A DNA stretch of 64,000 nucleotides from Telluribacter humicola (GTDB lineage: Bacteria; Bacteroidota; Bacteroidia; Cytophagales; Spirosomataceae). This document shows, one piece after another, positions 8,461 to 17,468 of the stretch. The stretch is taken from positions 1-64,000 of the forward strand of contig NZ_JAFIQT010000007.1 in NCBI RefSeq assembly GCF_017355935.1, in the 5' to 3' direction. Under the pieces are notes generated by a model, which did not search any database, was not told the DNA's origin, and saw nothing but the letters and a program-made list of their open reading frames with translations. Numbering within the stretch: position 1 is the first letter of the stretch; each line of letters begins with the position of its first letter. Both the position numbers and the translations under genes were made by a program.

Positions 8461-9480
8461 ATGACCTACTTACCTTCTCCGCAACGCTACGAGGATATGA
8501 CCTACCGGCGCTGCGGAAACAGTGGCCTGATGCTACCTGCCCTGTCGCTGGGCCTCTGGCACAACTTTGGCCATATAGACAGCCTCGAAAATGCCCGTGC
8601 CATGCTGCGGCTGGCCTTTGACAAGGGCATCACCCACTTTGACCTGGCCAATAACTACGGCCCGCCTCCGGGCTCCGCCGAAGAGGTCTTCGGCCGAATA
8701 TATAAAGATGACTTCCGGAGGTACCGTGATGAACTGGTGATCTCTACCAAGGCAGGCTGGCCCATGTGGGAAGGTCCCTACGGCAACTGGGGGTCACGCA
8801 AGTACCTGGTAGCGAGTCTGGACCAGAGCCTGAAGCGCATGGGACTGGACTACGTAGATATCTACTACCACCACCGCCCCGACCCGCACACGCCCCTGGA
8901 AGAAACCATGACCGCTCTGGACCATATCGTACGCCAGGGCAAAGCCCTGTACGTAGGGATCAGTAGCTACCATCCTCTCGAAACGGCCAAGGCCGTCGAC
9001 ATCCTGAAAGAGTTAGGTACCCCCTGCCTCATTCACCAGCCCCGGTACTCGATGTTTGATCGCTGGGTAGAAGATGGACTGCTGGACGTACTGGAGCAGA
9101 AAGGTGTAGGATGTATACCGTTTTCATCCCTCGAACAGGGCCTGCTGACCAACAAGTACCTGAAGGGTATCCCCGCCGACTCCCGTGCTGCTACCCACCG
9201 GGGTAATGGCGCAATCGAAGAAGGGCAGATCACCGAGGAAAAAGTAAATAAGGCGATAAAGCTAAACGAAGTAGCCGCCCGACGCGGACAAAACCTGGCG
9301 CAGATGGCCCTTTCGTGGGTGCTTAAAGACCCAAGGATTACCTCCGTTATACTTGGTGTAAGTAAGCCGCAGCAGATCACCGACTCGCTGCAGTGCCTGC
9401 AGAACCTGCAATTTACGGAGCAGGAACTGAACGAAATCGAAGCCATCCTGGCTGGAAATCAGTCTGTCGATACTCTATAG
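8461..9480 (+). CDS. Aldo/keto reductase, YghZ-like
   Basis: The 339-residue NADPH-dependent reductase closely follows the YghZ (L-glyceraldehyde 3-phosphate reductase) pattern: YRRCGNSGLMLPALSLGLWH at the N-terminus, the catalytic Asp and Tyr in HFDLANNYG, the Lys in ISTKAGW and the His in YYHHRPD. The first ATG is preferred because YghZ proteins carry the same short N-terminal extension (MxxLxxPxRY) before the reductase core. The role is probably detoxification of small aldehydes. It lies opposite a Crp/Fnr regulator that may control it. Confidence 0.92.
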   Translation: MTYLPSPQRYEDMTYRRCGNSGLMLPALSLGLWHNFGHIDSLENARAMLRLAFDKGITHFDLANNYGPPPGSAEEVFGRIYKDDFRRYRDELVISTKAGWPMWEGPYGNWGSRKYLVASLDQSLKRMGLDYVDIYYHHRPDPHTPLEETMTALDHIVRQGKALYVGISSYHPLETAKAVDILKELGTPCLIHQPRYSMFDRWVEDGLLDVLEQKGVGCIPFSSLEQGLLTNKYLKGIPADSRAATHRGNGAIEEGQITEEKVNKAIKLNEVAARRGQNLAQMALSWVLKDPRITSVILGVSKPQQITDSLQCLQNLQFTEQELNEIEAILAGNQSVDTL

Positions 9481-9546
9481 GTAGACTATCGACGCCAAGT
9501 ACTTATATTTACGACTTTATTAGGAAGCCTAATAACCACAGAACCC

Positions 9547-10785
9547 ATGACAAAATCCATTTCATTGTACACAACAGCCGCTGCGCTGGTTTTGAGTACC
9601 TGTACCGCTACTTTCGCTCAGAATGGGTCCGCCTCCACCAAGGCTGGCAACCTGCCCCCCGTTGAAACCAAGGCGCCCAACTCGCCCAATAACACTCCTG
9701 CTTTCAAAGGTCAGACTCGTGTAGCCGGTGTAAAAACGACTACCCCCTACGAAGGCAAAGTACTAACCGAAGACCTGAAGTCGCCCTGGGGTATCACCAG
9801 CATGCCGGACGGACGCCTGATCCTGACCGAAAAGGCTGGTACCCTACGCATCGTGACGCAGGACGGAAAGGTGAGCGAGCCTATCACGGGCCTGCCCGAA
9901 GTACACCACAAAGGCCAGGGCGGTCTGCTGGGTATTACGCTGGACCCCAACTTCAGCAGCAACCGGATGGTGTACTGGACTTTTTCCGAGCCTACGGATG
10001 AGGGCAATCTCACGGCCGTAGCCAAAGGCAAACTTTCGGCCGACGAGAAAACCATTGAAGGTGCTACGGTGATCTACCGCGCAACTCCCTACTACAAAGG
10101 CAACCTGCACTACGGCGGGCGTATCCTCTTCGACAAGCAGGGTAACCTCATCATAAGTACCGGTGAGCGCTCTGACCTGGCTACCCGCCCCCAGGCGCAG
10201 TCGCTTGAGTCGGGCCTGGGTAAGGTGATTCGTATCACAACTGAAGGCAAACCCGCAGCCGGTAATCCATTCATGAAGCAGGAAGAAGCCCGTCCTGAGC
10301 TGTACTCCTACGGGCACCGCAACGTGCAGGGACTTGCTTTTCATCCCGTAACAGGCGACCTGTGGGAGAATGAGTTTGGTCCCCGTGGCGGTGATGAACT
10401 GAACCGCATCCAGGCTGGCAAAAACTACGGCTGGCCTACTATTACCTATGGTATTGAGTACAGCGGAAAAACCGTTGGAGATAACATACAGCAGAAAGCA
10501 GGTCTGGAACAACCCATGTACTACTGGGACCCATCGGTATCGCCCAGCGGTATGACCTTCTACACCGGCAACCAGATTCCCGAGTGGAAGAATAATCTCT
10601 TCATCGGGACCCTGAGCGGTATGCACATTGCGCGACTGGTACTTGACAAAAACAACCGCGTAGTAGGTGAAGAGCGCCTGCTGGCTGATCAAAGCCAGCG
10701 CTTTCGCGACGTAACTCAGGGTAAAGACGGTGCCCTTTATGCCGTAACTGACCAGGGAAGGCTGTATAAGATATCTAAGAAGTAA
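9547..10785 (+). CDS. Secreted PQQ-dependent aldose sugar dehydrogenase-like protein
   Basis: This 412-residue six-bladed beta-propeller belongs to the soluble glucose dehydrogenase/YliI family. After a signal peptide (about residues 1-24, ending ATFAQ) and a low-complexity linker it shows SPWGITSMPDGRLILTEK, HKGQGGLLGITLDP, LHYGGRILFD, SYGHRNVQGLAFHP and NEFGPRGGDELN, which in characterised members form the PQQ and calcium site. It probably oxidises aldose sugars in the periplasm if PQQ is available; no PQQ synthesis genes are in the window. A hairpin terminator follows. A second family member is encoded at 20889-22238. Confidence 0.88.
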   Translation: MTKSISLYTTAAALVLSTCTATFAQNGSASTKAGNLPPVETKAPNSPNNTPAFKGQTRVAGVKTTTPYEGKVLTEDLKSPWGITSMPDGRLILTEKAGTLRIVTQDGKVSEPITGLPEVHHKGQGGLLGITLDPNFSSNRMVYWTFSEPTDEGNLTAVAKGKLSADEKTIEGATVIYRATPYYKGNLHYGGRILFDKQGNLIISTGERSDLATRPQAQSLESGLGKVIRITTEGKPAAGNPFMKQEEARPELYSYGHRNVQGLAFHPVTGDLWENEFGPRGGDELNRIQAGKNYGWPTITYGIEYSGKTVGDNIQQKAGLEQPMYYWDPSVSPSGMTFYTGNQIPEWKNNLFIGTLSGMHIARLVLDKNNRVVGEERLLADQSQRFRDVTQGKDGALYAVTDQGRLYKISKK

Positions 10786-10809
10786 GCCTGAGCTTGCCTT
10801 ATTCAAATC

Positions 10810-10840
10810 ATACGGAATCTCTTAGGAGGTTCCGTATTTC
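10810..10840 (+). terminator. Terminator after the sugar dehydrogenase gene
   Basis: An eight-base perfect stem (ATACGGAA ... TTCCGTAT, loop of about 12) is followed by TTTC. It is a moderate intrinsic terminator placed 25 bases after the stop codon. Confidence 0.6.
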
Positions 10841-10935
10841 ACTTTAGAAACTGCTATTCACTCCTCTGTCACCCACAGATTTTATGGGCTGGGTATCAGG
10901 GGCGGGAGCAGTACCCTAATTCATTACAACTACAC

Positions 10936-10969
10936 TTTTCAGTAAAAAAGTCGGCTTTATGTACTTTTG
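10936..10969 (+). promoter_or_regulatory. Putative promoter of the beta-propeller gene
   Basis: TACTTTTG (10962-10969) matches the Bacteroidota -7 consensus TAnnTTTG. A T-rich -33 candidate (TTTT, 10936-10939) is 22 bases upstream. The start codon of the downstream gene is about 43 bases further on, a reasonable leader. Confidence 0.5.
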
Positions 10970-11011
10970 TGTTACTGAATTAGTATTCAATTTTCACTAA
11001 CTCTATTCACT

Positions 11012-11848
11012 ATGAAGACTAGAAAATTACTAGGTTCTCTGCTGGCTGCTATGTTATGTGCCTCTGTGGCTCAGGCTCAGCAGCACTCCCTAACGCACCT
11101 GTGGACCAGCGAGTCGAACCTACCCATACCCGAATCAGTACTATACAGCCCTACTGACAAAGTATTGTACGTGTCCCTTATTGACGGAAAGCCCTGGGAC
11201 AAGGATGGTCAGGGGGGCATAGCCAAGGTAGGACTGGACGGAAAAGTAATTAGTAATACCTGGGTGACGGGCCTTCATTCCCCCAAGGGAATGGGTATAG
11301 TGGGCAACCAGCTGTTCGTAGCCGATATGGACGAGGTGGTAGTCATTGATCGTATGTCGGGCAAAGTAACGCAGCGGATTGCCATTGAAGGAGGTAAGCA
11401 CCTCAACGATGTCTCTGCCAATAAAAAAGGTGAGGTGTACGTATCGGACATGGAAACCGGCAAGATTCACCTGATTAAAGGGGGCAAGGCAAGTACCTAC
11501 TACGAAACTACAGCTAACCCTAATGGCGTACTGGCAGTGGAGGATGGTCTGCTCATGGCGATCGGCGGAAAGCTGATGAAACTGGACGCGAAGAAGAACC
11601 TGGCCATCCTGGCCGAAGGGATGGACGCCAGTACAGACGGTATAGAGCAGGTTAGTCCGGGCGAATACCTGGTATCCTGCTGGTCAGGGGTAGTATATCA
11701 TGTGAAGGCGGATGGTACAAAAGAAACCCTGCTGGACACCCGTAGCGAAAAGATCAACTCAGCGGATATAGGTTACGATCCAGCCAAAAAGATTGTATAC
11801 ATACCTACATTCATGAAAAACAATGTAGCAGCCTATCAGCTCAAATAA
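11012..11848 (+). CDS. Secreted SMP-30/gluconolactonase-like beta-propeller protein
   Basis: The 278-residue protein has a signal peptide (about residues 1-22, ending VAQAQ) and a chain of beta-propeller repeats: SVLYSPTDKVLYVSL, PKGMGIVGNQLFVAD, LNDVSANKKGEVYVSD and PNGVLAVEDGLLMA. This pattern is that of SMP-30/gluconolactonase/LRE-like or NHL-type propellers. Catalytic residues cannot be confirmed by eye, so it may be a lactonase or a non-enzymatic propeller. It has its own promoter candidate and is closed by a bidirectional terminator shared with the LytTR regulator gene. Confidence 0.75.
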   Translation: MKTRKLLGSLLAAMLCASVAQAQQHSLTHLWTSESNLPIPESVLYSPTDKVLYVSLIDGKPWDKDGQGGIAKVGLDGKVISNTWVTGLHSPKGMGIVGNQLFVADMDEVVVIDRMSGKVTQRIAIEGGKHLNDVSANKKGEVYVSDMETGKIHLIKGGKASTYYETTANPNGVLAVEDGLLMAIGGKLMKLDAKKNLAILAEGMDASTDGIEQVSPGEYLVSCWSGVVYHVKADGTKETLLDTRSEKINSADIGYDPAKKIVYIPTFMKNNVAAYQLK

Positions 11849-11867
11849 GGGTTGTAAAATGAAGATT

Positions 11868-11902
11868 AAAGGCGCGGGAGAGTTACTTCCGCGCCTTTTT
11901 TG
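11868..11902. terminator. Bidirectional terminator
   Basis: The stem AAAGGCGCGG(G)A pairs with TTCCGCGCCTTT around a short loop, followed by T on the plus strand and preceded by A-rich sequence that gives T on the minus strand. It lies between the converging propeller and LytTR genes. Confidence 0.85.
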
Positions 11903-12643
11903 TTACTCCCCTATCTGATTGCGCTCGATAAATTCGCGAAAAGCTTTGCGGTAGGTATCACTGATAGGCAGGTACAGGGTTCCAATCTGTACCTTCTCCC
12001 GATCGATACTCTCAATGGCCTCAAGGGCTACAATGTAGGAGTTATGAACACGGATAAACCGGTCGTCCGGCAGTTGGGCTTCCAGCGACTTCATGGTCTG
12101 AAGGGTTACTATCTTCTTGTTATGTGTATGGATGGCTACGTAGTCTTTCAGGCCTTCGATATAGGTGATTTCATCCAGGCGTACCTTCACCAGCCGGGTC
12201 CCATCCTTTACAAATATAAACGACTGCTGTGGCTCCGCCGCCCGGGAGGGGGCAGGTACCTCCGGCAGGGGCAACGGCGCTGCTATGTGTAGCCTCCGCG
12301 TTACCTTTTCAACTGATCTGATAAACCGTTCAAAAGTGATGGGCTTCAGCAGGTAGTCGGCCACATCCAGTTCGTAGCCTTCCAGTGCGTATTCCGAGTA
12401 AGCCGTCGTGAGTATGATCAGCGGCTTTCGCCGTAGTATCTTCAGCATGGCGATTCCCGTCACTTCCGGCATCTGGATGTCCGAAAACAGGATATCCACG
12501 GAGTTGTTGTGCAGAAAATCCAGGGCCGACAGCGCGTTTGAAAACGAGTTGACCAGCTTCAGGTAAGGTACCTTCTGGATATACTGCTCCAGTAGGCTCC
12601 GTGCCAGTGGCTCATCTTCCACGATTATACAGGTATAGCTCAT
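11903..12643 (-). CDS. LytTR-family response regulator
   Basis: This is a 246-residue cytoplasmic regulator. Residues 1-120 form a receiver domain with acidic pocket EDE (9-11), phosphoacceptor Asp55 (LFSDIQMPEVTG) and Lys in LLKPI. An Ala/Pro linker follows, and residues of about 140-240 form a LytTR DNA-binding domain (FVKDGTRLVKVRLDEITYIEGLKDYVAI; RVHNSYIVAL). It is the output partner of the sensor kinase gene, which it overlaps by four bases (ATGA). The pair is divergent from an outer-membrane barrel/YceI gene pair that may be its target. Confidence 0.93.
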   Translation of the reverse strand: MSYTCIIVEDEPLARSLLEQYIQKVPYLKLVNSFSNALSALDFLHNNSVDILFSDIQMPEVTGIAMLKILRRKPLIILTTAYSEYALEGYELDVADYLLKPITFERFIRSVEKVTRRLHIAAPLPLPEVPAPSRAAEPQQSFIFVKDGTRLVKVRLDEITYIEGLKDYVAIHTHNKKIVTLQTMKSLEAQLPDDRFIRVHNSYIVALEAIESIDREKVQIGTLYLPISDTYRKAFREFIERNQIGE

Positions 12644-13680
12644 AGCAGAGTCAATTGGAGTTGTACAGCATAGCGCTCCGGTTGGTTATCGACCTGGAGC
12701 GTATAGGCACCGGGATAGCTTAGCTCCAGCCGGCGCTGTACATTCTGCAGGCCTATCCCCGACTTCTCGAGCGCCTCTTCTTCCTTTTGGGGTAGTTTGC
12801 TGTTTTCTACGGTATAGGTACATGCATTGCCCTCGACCACAATCCTTACGTGTACCCATGCTTCCTCAAAAGAATTGCTTACTCCATGCTTGAAAGCATT
12901 TTCCAGAAAGGTAATAAATATAAAGGGTACAATCAGTTGATGACCAGTATTGCCTTCCACCTCAAAACAGATCGGTATCTGGTTGTTGAGCCGTAGCTGT
13001 TCCAGACTTATGTAGTTTTTCATGTACTCGATCTCTTTGCTGAGAGGTACCTTAGTCTGGTTGGAGTCATAGATCATGTACCGCATCATCTGCGACAGCT
13101 TCTCGATGACCGTAGTAGTATTGGGCGAATTGGTAAACGCCAGGTAGTACAGGTTATTGAGCGTATTGAACAGGAAGTGCGGGTTGATCTGAGCTTTCAG
13201 AAACCGGAGTTCGGCATTCAGCCGTTCGTTTTCAATCTCTTTCCTTCTGGCCTGAATCTCGAACCAGTCCTCCGCGAATTTGAGCATCCCCACAAAGATG
13301 ACAATGAACAACGTAGTGAGTACATGCTGGATAATAAACCGGTCGCTGTAAAGAAATCCCTTGCTAACAGTGCCTTCGTATATAAAGCGCTTCAACCAGA
13401 TGTGCCCTGTGACAATAAGAACAAAAGGGAGAAGGAATTCGACTAAGTACCGGCCGGTATTCTTGTGTTCCAGAAAACGCGGCAGGAAGAAAAAGTAATT
13501 AAGATAAGAAATAAGCGCCATCAGCAGCACGTGCGTAGAAGCATCCCATACGGCCAGCCCCAGATTACGCTCTTCGCCATGGCGGCTCCCCGAGATCTGG
13601 TAGAAGAAAAAAGAGAAATAAAGACACCAGAATGACAGGTGCAGTAAGAAGATTCGCTTGCGCTGACTATTGGGTTGCAT
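12640..13680 (-). CDS. LytS-like sensor histidine kinase
   Basis: The 346-residue membrane protein has four predicted transmembrane helices in the first 135 residues, a short coiled segment, then a His_kinase (LytS/YehU) domain with phosphoacceptor His168 in QINPHFLFNTLN. A HATPase region holds the N box (ENAFKHG, about residue 260) and a G box (GIGLQNVQRRL). There is no large periplasmic domain, so the signal is probably sensed within or near the membrane. Its stop overlaps the start of the LytTR regulator gene, implying translational coupling. Confidence 0.92.
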   Translation of the reverse strand: MQPNSQRKRIFLLHLSFWCLYFSFFFYQISGSRHGEERNLGLAVWDASTHVLLMALISYLNYFFFLPRFLEHKNTGRYLVEFLLPFVLIVTGHIWLKRFIYEGTVSKGFLYSDRFIIQHVLTTLFIVIFVGMLKFAEDWFEIQARRKEIENERLNAELRFLKAQINPHFLFNTLNNLYYLAFTNSPNTTTVIEKLSQMMRYMIYDSNQTKVPLSKEIEYMKNYISLEQLRLNNQIPICFEVEGNTGHQLIVPFIFITFLENAFKHGVSNSFEEAWVHVRIVVEGNACTYTVENSKLPQKEEEALEKSGIGLQNVQRRLELSYPGAYTLQVDNQPERYAVQLQLTLL

Positions 13681-14027
13681 AGCTGGATGATCAAAGGCCG
13701 GTCGGGTGAAGAGTAATACAAGCAGTGAACTACTATATTCCTATTGCTCCTCAAAAGGGATGCAAACTACGAACTTTAGGTACCTGTGCAGATCTATATA
13801 AGGGTATTTTCGACTCTTCTCCCATTCTGGTCTATAATCAGGCCTTTTTGGTCTATATCCGGGAAATTGGGCAAAAGGGGGCCGACTGTCGAGGAAAACA
13901 GCCTGATGGTCTATTTCCTGAATTTATATTAAAAATGTACTATTCCTTTGTACTGCATTATAAAGTAATGTCCTGTTCATTTATACGACACTTATTCCCA
14001 TAAATACTTTTACCCATCTTATCATCC
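13681..14027. other. Divergent intergenic region, regulators/outer-membrane barrel
   Basis: These 347 bases separate the leftward kinase gene from the rightward barrel gene and must hold both promoters. On the plus strand a -7-like TTCCTTTG (near 13945) is visible but its -33 partner is weak. On the minus strand TAGTTTGC near 13760 is one base short of the consensus. I see no gene; the LytTR protein could bind here, but I cannot identify a repeat pair with confidence. Confidence 0.45.
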
Positions 14028-16571
14028 ATGAAGAATTCTTATTCTCTTACTCTTCTTTTCCTTCTGACAGGTAGCCTGGCCATGGCACAGTTTCCGGGTG
14101 GCCCCGGAGGCCGGCCTTCGGGAGATGGCAACGGTCGGAGCCGCCCTTCCAACGACGCCCCCAGCTTTAATATGGAGTCCAACGGCCCCAGAGGTAATTC
14201 CAAGATTAGCGGCTTCGTAGTTGACTCAGCCTTGACCAAGGCCGTTGAGTACGCTACCATAGCGCTGGTAGATAAAAATACCAAGAAGCCCATAGATGGT
14301 ACCGTAGCCGACGAAAAAGGAAAGTTCAGCCTGAATCGCATTGCCGAAGGAGAGTACCGCCTAGTGATTACATTCATTGGCTACAACGAGAAGTATATTG
14401 ACAACATCAGGATAGAGAAGGGAAAAGATCTGGATCTGGGGGTAATTAAGCTCTCTGAGAATACCGTGATGCTGGATGCAGTGAACGTAACCGGCGAGAA
14501 GGCGCTGATCGAGGAAAAGGTAGACCGCCTGGTATACAATGCCGAAAAAGATATGACCGCTCAGGGAGGTGACGCAGCAGATATCCTTAAGAAGGTACCT
14601 ATGCTATCGGTGGATCTGGACGGAAACGTCAGTCTGCGTGGTAGCTCTAATATCCGCGTACTGATCAACAACAAGCCTTCTACCATTGTAGCCAGCAGCA
14701 TTGCTGACGCGCTTAAAATGATCCCGGCTGAGCTGATCAAGACCGTAGAAGTGATCACTTCGCCCTCGGCCAAGTACGACGCCGAAGGATCGGGCGGTAT
14801 CATTAATATCATTACCAAGAAGTCTACCCTACAGGGTCTTACCCTGAACGTCGATACGGGTATCGGTCTGCGGGGCTCTAATCTGGGCCTGAATGGAAGC
14901 TTCCGTACAGGTAAACTGGGAGTAACACTGGGTGGATTTGGTCGTGCTTTCTACAATAAGGCACGCATTGAACTTGACCAGAGTACCATTCAGAACGGGA
15001 GTAGCGTACTAACCCGCCAGTCTGCTGACGCGTACGACAATGGCCTCTTTGGACGCTATAATCTGGGCTTTGATTATGAATTGGCTAAAAATCAGTCGCT
15101 GACTGCCGGTATTAACTTCGGTACCCGCAACTTTCAGCGCGATCAGGACTTTACTACCAACATTTTCCGGGATAACCTGCTTAGCGCTACTACCTACCGC
15201 AATGTTGACAGCCGGGACTTCTCTAACACAGTTGATATCAACCTGGACTACATCCGTACCTTCAAGCCAGGGCAAGAGTGGTCGGTATCTACGCTGTACA
15301 GCACCAGTAACCTGACCAACAACTTCGACGCTGATATCCTGAGCGAATCGGGCAGCCTGACCAGCCGTCAGAAAAACATAAACGGCAACACCAACAGCGA
15401 GCTGACCGTACAAACTGACTACGTAAATCCCATTGGCAAAAACCAGCAGATCGAGTTTGGGGTGAAAGGAATCTTCCGCGAGGTAAACTCTGACTTCCAG
15501 TACCAGATAGCAGGTCCTACGGGCTTGTTCTCTTCGGATGCCCGCAACCCGGCTGGTTACCTCAATTATAACCAGAACATAGCGGCCGGTTATCTATCCT
15601 ACATGTTTACTACCAGTAATAAGTATACCTTCAAGGTAGGTTCACGATTTGAGCATACAACTATTGATGCTTTCGATCAGAATAGTACTATTGATATTCC
15701 TGCTTACTCCAACCTGGTACCCAGCGTTAATATTTCAAAGGCACTGAGCAAAAGCTCAACCCTGAAGCTGGCCTACAACCGTCGTATTCAGCGTCCGGGT
15801 CTGCAGCAGCTGAATCCCAACTTCAACGCGGCTAACCCGCAGAACATCAATATTGGTAACCCTCTGCTTCGCCCTGAACTCACTGATAACGTTGAACTGA
15901 GCCTGAGCACCAGCTTTAAGAAGACCTACCTGAGTATCTCAGCATTCAGCCGTTCAACCAACAACGGGATTACCCGCCTGGCTACGCCTTCAGATACTCT
16001 GCCGGGAGCCATCATTACTACCTGGGAGAATATTGGCCGGGAGCTAGCTACGGGAGCCAACGTATTTGGTAACGTATACCTGACTCCCAAGTGGACCCTT
16101 AACGGAGGTGTGGATCTGTTCTACAACTACCTCGAAGGTATGCAGCAGAACCTGAGCGGGGTTTCTGAATCAGTAAGTAACTCTGGCTTTGTGGTAAGCG
16201 GCCGTTTGCAGTCGCAGGTACAGCTACCTCACGGCTGGGGTATTCAGGCATTTGGTGGCTACCGTGGCAACCGGGTACAGTTGCAAGGCTCCCAAAGAGG
16301 TATGGGTATGTACTCAGTGGGTATCAGAAAAGACTTCCCCAACAAGAAAGGAAGCCTCGGACTGGCCGCAGACAACTTCTTTGGTGGTATGCGCATAGTT
16401 AGCTCCCTGAACTCTCCCCTATTCAACCAGCAAAGTGTCAACTACATCTACAATCAGAATATCAAGATGACATTCAGCTATAAGATTGGTAAGATGAGCT
16501 TCGTCGAGAAGAAGAGAACCAGAGGCGTTCGTAACGATGACGTAATGGGTGGTGGTGAAGGTATGAACTAA
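14028..16571 (+). CDS. Outer-membrane beta-barrel protein with carboxypeptidase-like N-domain
   Basis: This 847-residue TonB-receptor-like protein begins with a signal peptide (about 1-20, ending LAMAQ). A Gly/Pro/Arg/Asn-rich stretch (about 22-58) follows, then a carboxypeptidase regulatory-like domain (about 60-145, ISGFVVDSALTKAVEYATIAL), a plug-like region (VDRLVYNAEKD to GGIINIITKK, about 165-265) and a long barrel. It fits the 'outer membrane beta-barrel family' group related to SusC but without a SusD partner. There is no TonB box I can name. Basic residues, including RTRG, crowd the C-terminus. It is followed 78 bases later by a YceI gene and may form an operon with it, opposite a LytTR two-component pair. 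Confidence 0.85.
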   Translation: MKNSYSLTLLFLLTGSLAMAQFPGGPGGRPSGDGNGRSRPSNDAPSFNMESNGPRGNSKISGFVVDSALTKAVEYATIALVDKNTKKPIDGTVADEKGKFSLNRIAEGEYRLVITFIGYNEKYIDNIRIEKGKDLDLGVIKLSENTVMLDAVNVTGEKALIEEKVDRLVYNAEKDMTAQGGDAADILKKVPMLSVDLDGNVSLRGSSNIRVLINNKPSTIVASSIADALKMIPAELIKTVEVITSPSAKYDAEGSGGIINIITKKSTLQGLTLNVDTGIGLRGSNLGLNGSFRTGKLGVTLGGFGRAFYNKARIELDQSTIQNGSSVLTRQSADAYDNGLFGRYNLGFDYELAKNQSLTAGINFGTRNFQRDQDFTTNIFRDNLLSATTYRNVDSRDFSNTVDINLDYIRTFKPGQEWSVSTLYSTSNLTNNFDADILSESGSLTSRQKNINGNTNSELTVQTDYVNPIGKNQQIEFGVKGIFREVNSDFQYQIAGPTGLFSSDARNPAGYLNYNQNIAAGYLSYMFTTSNKYTFKVGSRFEHTTIDAFDQNSTIDIPAYSNLVPSVNISKALSKSSTLKLAYNRRIQRPGLQQLNPNFNAANPQNINIGNPLLRPELTDNVELSLSTSFKKTYLSISAFSRSTNNGITRLATPSDTLPGAIITTWENIGRELATGANVFGNVYLTPKWTLNGGVDLFYNYLEGMQQNLSGVSESVSNSGFVVSGRLQSQVQLPHGWGIQAFGGYRGNRVQLQGSQRGMGMYSVGIRKDFPNKKGSLGLAADNFFGGMRIVSSLNSPLFNQQSVNYIYNQNIKMTFSYKIGKMSFVEKKRTRGVRNDDVMGGGEGMN

Positions 16572-16649
16572 GCCTTCAATAGTAAAGAGTGATCGCAACA
16601 GTAATTTCAATCCAATCCATTTATATAACCCAAATCAATCTCAATCTCT

Positions 16650-17243
16650 ATGAAAAAGACGAATCTATTGTTGATGTTGCTATTTGTGATGAGCCTGACG
16701 GCTGCCATTGCCAAGCCTACACCGGTTAAAGTCAACACCAAAGCCAGTACCTTCCACTGGCTGGCCAAAAAAGTAACAGGTGAGCACTACGGTACCATTG
16801 GTATCCAGGACGGTACCCTGATGGTAGACAAGGGCAAGCTGACTGGGGGTGAGTTTGCGATAGAGATGAACACGCTGACCAATACTGACGGCGATGCTCC
16901 TAACCAGCGTCTGGTGTCGCACCTGAAGTCGCCTGACTTCTTTGACGTAGAAAAATTTCCTGTTTCCAACTTCAAAATTACAAAGGCCGTACCTAAGGGA
17001 GGAGACAAGTACGACATCACCGGCGACCTGACCATTAAAGGCGTGAAACAGAGCGTAACATTCCCGGCTATAGTAAAAGTAGACGCCAAAGGTAATGTAT
17101 CAGCCGAGGCTAAGTTTGACGTAGATCGTACCAAGTTTGGCCTGCAGTACCGCTCTGGCTCGTTCTTCGAGAATTTGGGAGATAAAATGATTTATGATAC
17201 TTTTACGGTAGACGTAAAAATCGTAACTGGTACAACTGCTTAA
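16650..17243 (+). CDS. YceI-family periplasmic protein
   Basis: The 197-residue protein has a signal peptide (about 1-21, ending AAIAKP) and a YceI lipocalin-like barrel that in characterised members binds polyisoprenoid chains. Typical segments are STFHWLAKKVTGEHYGTI, MNTLTNTDGDA, HLKSPDFFDVEKFP and the C-terminal DRTKFGLQYRSG. Function in vivo is unclear for the family (isoprenoid or lipid carrier, stress response). It follows the outer-membrane barrel gene on the same strand and is closed by a terminator. Confidence 0.92.
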   Translation: MKKTNLLLMLLFVMSLTAAIAKPTPVKVNTKASTFHWLAKKVTGEHYGTIGIQDGTLMVDKGKLTGGEFAIEMNTLTNTDGDAPNQRLVSHLKSPDFFDVEKFPVSNFKITKAVPKGGDKYDITGDLTIKGVKQSVTFPAIVKVDAKGNVSAEAKFDVDRTKFGLQYRSGSFFENLGDKMIYDTFTVDVKIVTGTTA

Positions 17244-17342
17244 TAGTTAGCTACATAGTTAACTATTACTATAAAGAGCTATTATAATAATTCAAAGATA
17301 TCTAAGACTTCTTCTATCATAGAAGATTGATTGGTTAAGTCA

Positions 17343-17376
17343 GAAAAGCTTATTGAATTTCGATAAGCTTTTTTTC
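17343..17376 (+). terminator. Terminator after the YceI gene
   Basis: An AAAAGCTTAT/ATAAGCTTTT stem around a short loop is followed by a run of seven T. It is a plus-strand intrinsic terminator, 100 bases beyond the YceI stop. Confidence 0.75.
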
Positions 17377-17412
17377 TAAGCGAATCAACTTTCGATAGAA
17401 ACGAACACAAGA

Positions 17413-17442
17413 AAGGGGCTGCCTCGTACGAGGCAGCCCCTT
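17413..17442. terminator. Perfect palindromic terminator
   Basis: A fully palindromic 30-base sequence (arms AAGGGGCTGCCTCGT and its complement, no unpaired loop in DNA) lies 26 bases after the end of the minus-strand GMC gene. It is likely the terminator for that leftward unit and may also stop rightward transcription. Confidence 0.8.
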
Positions 17443-17468
17443 CTCTATTAACTATCAGTAACTTATAC

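Noticed and set aside
9844-10806. 320-codon open frame on the minus strand
   Set aside because: It is antisense to the well-supported sugar dehydrogenase gene and has no family-like motifs.
14028-16571. SusC-like polysaccharide utilisation locus
   Set aside because: None of the three TonB-type outer-membrane proteins in the window has a SusD gene beside it, and there are no glycoside hydrolases, so no utilisation locus is claimed.
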